From a virus: 25,379 nt of DNA. The translations under genes were made by a program, and so were the position numbers. Positions 13,815 to 19,630 of this stretch are shown piece after piece. The notes beneath the pieces are model-generated. The model was given only the letters and a program-made list of their open reading frames with translations, was not told the DNA's origin and did no database searches. The first letter of the stretch is position 1; every line of letters begins with the position of its first letter. The stretch is taken from positions 1-25,379 of IMG/VR virus record IMGVR_UViG_3300047322_000568; one strand, given 5' to 3'.

Positions 13815-16019
13815 TCAGTCTTTGCGATAGCGAAGCGCGGTGTAACCCGCAGCGGAGACAGGGCAGCCCTCGGCCCAGTCTGGTAAATCGATCAACCGGC
13901 CAACGAAGTCGTCCAGATCCGCGTCTTCGTCACCCTCGGCGCCCAATTCATCGTGTACCTGAAGCACGACGCCGAAACCGCCCTCTTCCGCGTTCTCCCA
14001 GCCGTTCATCATGATGTCGCGAGCGATGCCCTGGACGAACGACTGGAAGATGTCGCCGCCGTAGGTGGTCATGGGGATCCAGCGCTTGGTCTCACCGTCG
14101 ACGCCCCAGAAGTGGACGACATCTTTCATCTTGCCGAACTTTTTCTCCCGCTTGAGGGAAGCCTTGGCGCGGTAGATCCGGCGCCCGTTCGGCAACCTCG
14201 AGACGAGGAACATCACGCCGTTGATACGTTGGGCGCCCAGGGCGCAGCGACCATCAGCAAATTTGAACCACTTACCTGGGCTCTTCAGTGCATCGATGGC
14301 GCACTTCTCGGCGTCATACCAGCACTGCTGGATGCCCGGGTGACGCTCACGCCAAGCCAGCTTCACGGTCTCAGATGCGAGCCATTCGTCCTGCTCAGTG
14401 CCCGACATCTGGCCGAAGCTGTTCCAGTTTTTGTGCGCCTGCCTGACGAACTCTTCGTCGATGGCGTCTTTGATGATTTCCCAGTAATCGGCCATATGGA
14501 CGTTGTAGTTCGCGCCCATGCTGATGAACGCACCGACGCCGCCGCCGAAGCCCAGCGCCAGTTCCGATACCTTACCCATGATGTTCCGCTGGACTTTGGT
14601 GATCTGCTCCGGCGTCAGCCCGAGGATCTGCGCGGCGGTCACCTTGTACAAGTCCGGGCCTGCGCGGAGGAACTCACCAGGCTCCTTCGGATCCGGGATT
14701 TTGTTGCCATCTTCGTCCAGCAGGAACGTGTCATAGAGTATGAACGCCGCGATCTTCCACGCCTCGTTACCGAGCCACGCAGCTACGCGGCCTTCGATGT
14801 TGGAGTAGTCCGCGCAGAACAGCCGTTTGAACTTGGCAGCTATGATGTGAGCCCGCAGGCAGGACGAGATAGCCACCGGTACCGGGCCGTGGAACAGCTC
14901 GATCAGATCGGCCGCCCAGCTAGGGTCGTCGGTGTTGAGGATCAGGTCGATAAGCTTCAGAACCTCTTGCCACTTCAGACCGCCGCGTGACGGCAGGTTC
15001 TGGAGCTGGGCGCCTTTGCCTGCCGCTCGGCCGGTGTTGGCGCCGTGGTGCATGAAGTTCTCGCGCATCCGACCGTCGATATAGGTCAGTTGCTGGAAGC
15101 GCACCAGCTTGGCTACGGACGATTTACCCGCCTCCTGCCGTAGCTCGAGCAGGCGACAGGCTTGCTCGTCGTCCTTGTGCTCTTCCAGCAGGTGGATGAC
15201 GGCGGTCTTGTCCAGGGAGCCTACCGCGATGTCGCGAGCGCCGAGCCAGTTCTTCAGACCGTTGAGGTCTGTCGGGCCTGAGCACTCGCCGCCTGTGATC
15301 TCAACCATTTCTCGCCGGTACCGGTCGGCCACGACGTTCATGATGGCCTGCGACCGGTCAGCCAGCTCCAGATCGATCTGCACGCCGCGCATGTTGGTAC
15401 GGTGGTCGAGGATCCAGAGCCGGCGTTCCTGCTCGCTGAGCGGCTTCACGAACCGGTCAAGCTCACGCTCGACGACCGTATCCTGTTTGCAGTAGGCGCC
15501 CAAGTGTTGACGAAGATCAGGGGTATCCCACCAGTGCAGGATCGATGGGTCCTCGCCTTTCCGGGCTTTCCGGGGCTTGGCCATCTTCATCATCAGCTTT
15601 TTGCCCGCATCGTCCTTGCTGACCGTCAGGCCCAAGGCTTGGCTGGCACCGGCTAGGTCACGGGGCAGCGCCATCACGGCGGCCCTCACGGCGGTGCAGT
15701 CCATCTGTTCGAAGGGGAGCTTTTTCAGACCGAAGCGCGGCACCAGAATGAAGTTCCAGATGCACCACTCGAAGCCGGCGTTATGGGCACCGAAAATGAA
15801 TTTGTTCCGCAGTGCGTAGACCAGATCGTCAGGGAATTCCTCTTCGTTCCACGGGTCCCAGAGTTCCACGTCGCTGTCGCCGATGGCCCAGCTCATGCAC
15901 CAGATGTCAGTCTGCGGATGGTGTGCGTACTGGTACGCGGTGACAGCACCCTTAGCCCTGCCGAACGGAACCGGAGAGCGGCTTTCAAAATCGAGGTGGA
16001 CCTTCTCGCTGTCACTCAC
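13815..16019 (-). CDS. Family A DNA polymerase with 3'-5' exonuclease domain
   Basis: This encodes 734 residues from GTG at 16019. Exonuclease motifs are HLDFESRS (Asp10, Glu12), AHNAGFEWCIWN and YCKQDTVVERE. Polymerase motif A is LFCADYSNIEGRV, motif B NIMGKVSELALGFGGGVGAF, and motif C VLQVHDELGAEG. It lacks a 5'-3' exonuclease domain, as phage replicases of this type usually do. An upstream in-frame GTG at 16058 lies inside the terminator hairpin, so I prefer 16019, although its Shine-Dalgarno sequence is weak (GAG nine bases before). It follows the ssDNA-binding protein gene across a terminator and precedes the VRR-NUC gene. This is the likely replicative polymerase of the phage. Confidence 0.93.
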   Translation of the reverse strand: MSDSEKVHLDFESRSPVPFGRAKGAVTAYQYAHHPQTDIWCMSWAIGDSDVELWDPWNEEEFPDDLVYALRNKFIFGAHNAGFEWCIWNFILVPRFGLKKLPFEQMDCTAVRAAVMALPRDLAGASQALGLTVSKDDAGKKLMMKMAKPRKARKGEDPSILHWWDTPDLRQHLGAYCKQDTVVERELDRFVKPLSEQERRLWILDHRTNMRGVQIDLELADRSQAIMNVVADRYRREMVEITGGECSGPTDLNGLKNWLGARDIAVGSLDKTAVIHLLEEHKDDEQACRLLELRQEAGKSSVAKLVRFQQLTYIDGRMRENFMHHGANTGRAAGKGAQLQNLPSRGGLKWQEVLKLIDLILNTDDPSWAADLIELFHGPVPVAISSCLRAHIIAAKFKRLFCADYSNIEGRVAAWLGNEAWKIAAFILYDTFLLDEDGNKIPDPKEPGEFLRAGPDLYKVTAAQILGLTPEQITKVQRNIMGKVSELALGFGGGVGAFISMGANYNVHMADYWEIIKDAIDEEFVRQAHKNWNSFGQMSGTEQDEWLASETVKLAWRERHPGIQQCWYDAEKCAIDALKSPGKWFKFADGRCALGAQRINGVMFLVSRLPNGRRIYRAKASLKREKKFGKMKDVVHFWGVDGETKRWIPMTTYGGDIFQSFVQGIARDIMMNGWENAEEGGFGVVLQVHDELGAEGDEDADLDDFVGRLIDLPDWAEGCPVSAAGYTALRYRKD

Positions 16020-16044
16020 GGCTGAATTCTCTATCTTGCAGTTG

Positions 16045-16070
16045 AAAAAAGGGCGCACCGGGCGCCCTTT
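16045..16070 (-). terminator. Rho-independent terminator between SSB and polymerase genes
   Basis: On the minus strand AAAGGGCGC (16070-16062), loop CCGGT and GCGCCCTTT (16056-16048) form a 9-bp stem with six T residues at 16050-16045. It lies inside an apparent operon and could act as an attenuator lowering polymerase expression relative to the ssDNA-binding protein. Confidence 0.88.
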
Positions 16071-16083
16071 CTTTGGTACTGAC

Positions 16084-16680
16084 TTAGATCAGATCGTCGC
16101 TGTCTTCGTCGTCGTCGAGATCGTCCAGGTAATCGTCCGCATCCACCGGAGCCGCACCGAACGCCTCGCCTTCCTTACGGTACCGGACCACCTCGATCGT
16201 GGCGAACAGACCGTTACCGCCCTGCTCTTTCTTGGTGACCGCGTAGAAGCTGACCACGGCGTCGACGTAGCAGCCGCCGTAGATCACGTTGTCTTCTTCA
16301 GTCAACGCAGATTTGTCGCGGTTGAGTACCTGCGGACGGCGCACGTTGGACGCCTTGACGATCATCATGCCCTCGTAGCCGGCGTAGACGTCGCCCTCGG
16401 CGTTGGTCACCTCGTCACCGCTGACGTAGGCCTTACGCTTGACCTCGATGTTGTCGTAGATCTTCTGGGCTTTATCTTTCCAGGTGTCGAGTTTGATCTT
16501 TTTGATCGCAGCCTCGATCTTCTTGATAACGGCCTTACCGTTATCCGTGTCGGGGTCGATGATGAACGAGGCGCCAAACTTCGGCTTGCTGTCGGGGGTG
16601 GACTGCTCAGCTTTCCAAACTTTCGGGAAGGATAGGCGAACACCGGTAAGGGTTACAACGTCTGGGCGTGCATCAGCCAT
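16084..16680 (-). CDS. ssDNA-binding protein, Enc34-type (DUF2815), with DDLI tail
   Basis: The 198-residue product matches the DUF2815/Enc34 ssDNA-binding family, functional analogues of T7 gp2.5 with an OB fold. Marks are VVTLTGVRLSFPKVWKAEQ, PKFGASFIIDPDT, YAGYEGMMIVKASNVRRPQV, YGGCYVDAVVSFYAV and GLFATIEVVRYRKEGEAFG. The last 25 residues are strongly acidic and end EDSDDLI. Acidic tails in this class recruit partner proteins and compete with DNA for the binding groove. AAGGA precedes the ATG. The gene follows the DUF2800 nuclease gene by 12 bp, the usual order, and is followed by a strong terminator. Its tail motif is shared with six other proteins here. Confidence 0.9.
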   Translation of the reverse strand: MADARPDVVTLTGVRLSFPKVWKAEQSTPDSKPKFGASFIIDPDTDNGKAVIKKIEAAIKKIKLDTWKDKAQKIYDNIEVKRKAYVSGDEVTNAEGDVYAGYEGMMIVKASNVRRPQVLNRDKSALTEEDNVIYGGCYVDAVVSFYAVTKKEQGGNGLFATIEVVRYRKEGEAFGAAPVDADDYLDDLDDDEDSDDLI

Positions 16681-16692
16681 TTTCGTATTCCT

Positions 16693-17946
16693 TTAAATGA
16701 GATCGTCGAGTTCAGGCTGAAGCGTCCGCCCGAGCAGGTCATCGTCGTTGTCGTCGAGGTCCAGGTCTTCCAGCAGGTTGACCAGGGGTATCAGTGCATC
16801 ACGCTTGTCCGATACCGGGACCAATGCTGGTCGGCCGTCAGGACGGTGGATCAGGTGTTCTGCTTTTTTCCAGTTGCGGGTGCCAGCGATGATTTCCAGT
16901 TGTGCAGGGCTCTTCATGTTTCGGGTGTACAGATCCTTGTCGGGGATCTTGCCGCGCCAGTAGGCCTCGGCTTCAGCTTCGTCAGTCCAAGTACGGTCGC
17001 CGAGGGTGGCAACAGCTTTGAAGCCCGGGGTCTCGCCGCCGCGCAGTGCTTCGTCGAGCTGGGTACCGCTGAGGTTACTCAGCCAGGACGAGATCAGCTG
17101 CTTGTGCATCAGCACGTAACTTCGGCGCTCCGGCGTCATTTCGTCGATGTCGGCCAATTTCGGGTCCCTCTTTCTCAGGGTCGTCAGATCGGTGAATTCC
17201 AGACCGAGCAGGTCCAGCACAAAGGCGTTTAACTTGCGGCAGCCCGAGTTGCGCGCTGCTCGGCAGAACTGGCAGCCCTTCACAGTTGGGTGCATGTAAT
17301 CGAGCAGGTCCGCTTCATCAGCGGCGTCGGCTTCGGCAACCATTTCCACCGCAGCTTCGACTTCCTCGCCGAACTTCAGCATGTCCTCTAGGCTGACCCG
17401 CCACTCGCTGCCCCGACCGGCCACACGAGGTTGGTCGATCCGTAGGAGGAACTCCTTCGCGTTGGTTTTGCCCTGGGCGTAGTTTTTCCAGAAGCCCAGG
17501 CCGTAGATCATTTCCTGCTTGTTGCCTTCCGCGTCTACGGGTACACCTGCGCCGAACTTTAAGTCGTCTATGATGATTTCTTTGGGCGCGATGCCGCCTG
17601 CGTCCAAAGTCCCGAAGCCCCCGGGAATCCAGGGATCCATCGTTACGCGGTGTTCGAACACCCAGGTCGCCCGGGACTCGCGGATCCGGTCAATGCCTGG
17701 TTGCAGATGGCCGACCCAGTCCGGCGTCACTTCGAAGAAGAGGTCGTCTGCGGGTATCCACTCGCCGACCAGATCCTGAACATCGATACCTTCAGTCAGG
17801 CAGCGCTCCCTCACGGTGTGGGCCGCTGTGCCTTCCGATGAATAGATGCTTGTGACGTCGTCGAACCGGTCTTCCATCCGGGGTGCGGCGTAGCAGACCA
17901 TCCAGCGCTCTGCGCCCGAGGGGCTGAGCCTCGCATGCTCTGACAT
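16693..17946 (-). CDS. DUF2800 PD-(D/E)xK nuclease with Fe-S cysteines and DDLI tail
   Basis: The 417-residue product opens MSEHARLSPSGAERWMVC, the typical DUF2800 start with Cys18. The nuclease core contains TAAHTVRERC, then GGFGTLDAGGI (Asp115), and IIIDDLKFGAGVPV (Asp128, Lys130), a RecB/Cas4-like metal site. A second cysteine group, GCQFCRAARNSGCRKL (Cys225, 228, 236), together with Cys18 would ligate a 4Fe-4S cluster as in AddB and Cas4. It is probably an exonuclease that works with the ssDNA-binding protein in phage recombination. The tail has DNDDDLLGR and ends PELDDLI. GGAG lies nine bases before the ATG. It is followed 12 bp later by the ssDNA-binding gene. Confidence 0.9.
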   Translation of the reverse strand: MSEHARLSPSGAERWMVCYAAPRMEDRFDDVTSIYSSEGTAAHTVRERCLTEGIDVQDLVGEWIPADDLFFEVTPDWVGHLQPGIDRIRESRATWVFEHRVTMDPWIPGGFGTLDAGGIAPKEIIIDDLKFGAGVPVDAEGNKQEMIYGLGFWKNYAQGKTNAKEFLLRIDQPRVAGRGSEWRVSLEDMLKFGEEVEAAVEMVAEADAADEADLLDYMHPTVKGCQFCRAARNSGCRKLNAFVLDLLGLEFTDLTTLRKRDPKLADIDEMTPERRSYVLMHKQLISSWLSNLSGTQLDEALRGGETPGFKAVATLGDRTWTDEAEAEAYWRGKIPDKDLYTRNMKSPAQLEIIAGTRNWKKAEHLIHRPDGRPALVPVSDKRDALIPLVNLLEDLDLDDNDDDLLGRTLQPELDDLI

Positions 17947-18003
17947 AGCGGGATTCTCCGGAACGGTCGCCCGGGTAGGAGACCGTAGTGCTCAGAAGGC
18001 GGG

Positions 18004-18621
18004 TTAGATTTCTACTTCGTCTTCGTCGATCTCTTCGAACTCGGCGTCCTCGACGTCGAACTCATGACCGGCCATTTTGCGTTTGACGAGGTTGATCGCC
18101 AGGGCGTAGTGCTCTTCCGGCATGTCGGTAATTTTCGGGCCGCCGAAGCGAGCGATGATTTCCTTGGCGAAGGCGCGGCGTTCGTCGCGAACGTCACCCT
18201 CGAGGTCTTTCGGCAGGAAAGCGCCGAAGGCATTGGCCAGGTCTTCAACGGTTGGCTCGTCGCCGCCTTTAGCCTTCTCAGCTTCGGCCTTAGCCTTGGC
18301 GTCCTTCAGCTTTTTGTTGTAGCCAGTTTCGGTGGTCTTGGTCAGGTTCGGGTTTTTCTTCTTCAGCTTGTCGTACTCAGCCTGGCTGGCGACCTTGCCA
18401 ACAGTGCCGGCCTTGTTGTCCGCCCAGAAGATAGTCCCCTCTTCCTGCTCTTCTTCCTTCTGTGTCTTGCCTGGGCCGGTCTTATCGGCAGGCGCGACAG
18501 CCTTCTCGGTTTTGCCAGCAGGAGCTACGACATTCACTGTGCCGCCGCCAGCTGTGCGGATCGCTTCGGCTAGTACCAGAAGGGCCGCCGTGTGGTCATT
18601 GATGGCTTGTTCCAAACTCAT
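18004..18621 (-). CDS. Unknown early protein, first gene of the replication operon
   Basis: This encodes 205 residues from the ATG at 18621, which has GGAG seven bases upstream. A longer frame back to 18762 would cross the operator region and is not supported. The N-terminus MSLEQAINDHTAALLVLAEA is an amphipathic helix. The middle is an Ala/Pro/Lys-rich linker with a KEEEQEEG block. A KNPNLTKTTETGYNKKLKD segment and Lys/Ala-rich coiled-coil-like stretch come next. The C-terminal domain has DVRDERRAFAKEIIARFG and MPEEHYALAINLVKRKM, then an acidic end EIDEDEVEI. I do not recognise its function. Its place ahead of the DUF2800 and ssDNA-binding genes suggests a role in replication or recombination. 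Confidence 0.8.
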   Translation of the reverse strand: MSLEQAINDHTAALLVLAEAIRTAGGGTVNVVAPAGKTEKAVAPADKTGPGKTQKEEEQEEGTIFWADNKAGTVGKVASQAEYDKLKKKNPNLTKTTETGYNKKLKDAKAKAEAEKAKGGDEPTVEDLANAFGAFLPKDLEGDVRDERRAFAKEIIARFGGPKITDMPEEHYALAINLVKRKMAGHEFDVEDAEFEEIDEDEVEI

Positions 18622-18704
18622 TGGTGTTCTCCGGTCTTTTAGTAAATTCAGGTAGAAGGCCGTTGCGCCTGCTGATTCGAATTGAAGCTCAGGCGCCCAG
18701 AACC

Positions 18705-18723
18705 TGTCAACTATTAGTTGAAA
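18705..18723. promoter_or_regulatory. Operator palindrome in the divergent early control region
   Basis: TGTCAAC-TATTA-GTTGAAA matches 11 of 14 half-site positions. It lies in the 209-bp gap between the leftward replication operon (ATG at 18621) and the rightward Cro-like gene (ATG at 18831). On the minus strand its TTGACA could act as a -35 box with TTCAAT 18 bp on. A further half-site GTTGAAT lies at 18736-18742. The position suits a repressor-controlled switch. Confidence 0.62.
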
Positions 18724-18769
18724 GTATTTGTCAAAGTTGAATTGATTTGCTGATCGTTGCAATAACGGC

Positions 18770-18799
18770 TTGCGAAATTGCTAGAGCGATCAATAGAAT
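18770..18799 (+). promoter_or_regulatory. Candidate promoter of the Cro-like gene and primase operon
   Basis: TTGCGA (18770-18775), an 18-bp spacer and TAGAAT (18794-18799) precede the Cro-like ATG at 18831. It lies about 47 bp from the operator at 18705-18723, so repression would not be by simple overlap with the -10 box. A GATAAT at 18802-18807 is an alternative -10. Confidence 0.45.
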
Positions 18800-18830
18800 G
18801 GCGATAATTCCCCTATTAGATGAAAATATC

Positions 18831-19079
18831 ATGGGCCTAAAACAGAGCCGGTACAAAGACCTCGGAAAGCTACACAGCCTTCTGCTAAAGGCATGTCCGC
18901 CCGACTCCCATGGGAAACAATCGATCCCGACCCTGGCGACAGCCCTCGGTATCAGCCACCAGTACGTCTATAAATGGGTGACCGCAAACAAGGTCCCTCC
19001 GGCCTTCGTCATGAAGATCGTGAACCTTTCTCAGGGCCGCACCGAGGTCAAGGACTTCCATCCTTACGTTTTCGGCTAA
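18831..19079 (+). CDS. Cro-like HTH regulator
   Basis: The 82-residue product starts MGLKQSRYKDLGKLHSLLLK. A helix-turn-helix spans about residues 28-50: SIPTLATALGISHQYVYKWV, then ANKVPPAFVMKIVNLSQG. The end VKDFHPYVFG is typical of Cro/YdaS-type proteins. It is the first gene of the rightward operon, divergent from the replication operon, as expected for Cro. No strong Shine-Dalgarno sequence precedes 18831; an upstream in-frame ATG at 18798 lies inside the candidate -10 box, so I prefer the later start. It likely antagonises the repressor at the shared operators. Confidence 0.82.
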   Translation: MGLKQSRYKDLGKLHSLLLKACPPDSHGKQSIPTLATALGISHQYVYKWVTANKVPPAFVMKIVNLSQGRTEVKDFHPYVFG

Positions 19080-19090
19080 GCCCTACGCAC

Positions 19091-19110
19091 ATCGCCGCAG
19101 CAGCGGCGAT
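19091..19110. repeat. Perfect 8-bp inverted repeat after the cro-like gene
   Basis: ATCGCCGC-AGCA-GCGGCGAT forms a GC-rich stem-loop 11 bp after the Cro-like stop. It has no T run, so it is not a standard intrinsic terminator. Its last two bases overlap the operator at 19109-19127. Confidence 0.6.
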
Positions 19111-19127
19111 TCAACTTCCGGTGGAAT
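19109..19127. promoter_or_regulatory. Operator palindrome before the small HTH gene and primase operon
   Basis: ATTCAAC-TTCCG-GTGGAAT matches 13 of 14 half-site positions. It lies 13 bp upstream of the -35 box of the promoter at 19141-19170. Confidence 0.62.
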
Positions 19128-19140
19128 TCGCTTTTAAGAG

Positions 19141-19170
19141 TTGAAATACTCCAGACCTTACGAGTATTCT
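19141..19170 (+). promoter_or_regulatory. Candidate promoter of the HTH-primase genes
   Basis: TTGAAA (19141-19146), an 18-bp spacer and TATTCT (19165-19170) lie 33-62 bp before the ATG at 19203. It would let the primase genes be expressed separately from the Cro-like gene. Confidence 0.5.
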
Positions 19171-19202
19171 GATTTTCGAAAAATCGAATTCAGGAGAAAT
19201 CG

Positions 19203-19400
19203 ATGTCAGGCCCCACGAACACCCAGCGTCTACGCGAGCTGATGACGGAACACAGCTTGAGCCCCGAGGCAGTTGCAAAACTGCTGGGTCGCTCAGCTCA
19301 AACCGTCCGTGAGTGGCGGTGCGCGAACGCGAACAACATCAGCGACAACAACCTCGAACTCCTGGAATTCAAGCTGAAGTGCGGCAGGGGCCAAAAATGA
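19203..19400 (+). CDS. Small HTH DNA-binding protein
   Basis: The 65-residue product starts MSGPTNTQRLRELMTEHSLS, with a helix-turn-helix at about residues 20-40 (EAVAKLLGRSAQTVREWRCA), followed by a helix ISDNNLELLEFKLKCG. It is probably a transcriptional regulator of the early genes; its position after the Cro-like gene recalls CII, but I see no specific CII similarity. AGGAGAAATCG precedes the ATG, a strong site. Its stop overlaps the next start (ATGA). Confidence 0.82.
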   Translation: MSGPTNTQRLRELMTEHSLSPEAVAKLLGRSAQTVREWRCANANNISDNNLELLEFKLKCGRGQK

Positions 19401-19630
19401 AAGAGTCGGCCCGCTACACCAAGCTCGCCCGAAAACTCCATGCCGCTGTGACCACTGAACAATTGAAGCTCGCCTGCGCGGGCTTTTTCCTCACCGGTAC
19501 ATCGCACCAGAACCTCCGCGAGGGGGTAGCCGCCACGGGTCTTATCCAGAGCCGATGGCTCGCTATCACTTCGACCGTGCTCAGCTACGACGCGGCAGAG
19601 TCAATCCTGCTTGGGGGTCAAGGACAATGA
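19397..19630 (+). CDS. Small unknown protein between HTH and primase genes
   Basis: This encodes 77 residues from the ATG at 19397, coupled to the preceding stop by an ATGA overlap, and it ends in an ATGA overlap with the primase gene. The sequence MKESARYTKLARKLHAAVTT, then KLACAGFFLTGTSHQNLREG and TGLIQSRWLAITSTVLSYDA, looks like a compact all-helical protein with a possible HTH. I do not recognise it. The two four-base overlaps make a real gene likely. Confidence 0.72.
   Translation: MKESARYTKLARKLHAAVTTEQLKLACAGFFLTGTSHQNLREGVAATGLIQSRWLAITSTVLSYDAAESILLGGQGQ

Noticed and set aside
12508-14990. Plus-strand frames opposite the helicase and polymerase genes
   Set aside because: Composition follows the reverse complement of conserved enzymes; no motifs of their own.
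3503-16019. Internal ADLI in the portal (SADLIRG), polymerase (AADLIEL) and SLOG protein (RADLIAAL)
   Set aside because: These lie in folded, family-typical segments rather than at the C-terminus or in acidic linkers, so they are probably chance matches.
16020-16058. Earlier GTG start for the DNA polymerase
   Set aside because: The codon lies within the terminator hairpin and the added residues are encoded by its stem and T run.
18622-18762. N-terminal extension of the first gene of the replication operon
   Set aside because: The extension crosses the operator and promoter region, while ATG 18621 has a well-placed GGAG.
19555-19626. N-terminal extension of the primase-helicase to ATG 19555
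   Set aside because: It would overlap the preceding gene by 76 bases; ATG 19627 forms a four-base overlap with the upstream stop, as at the previous junction.
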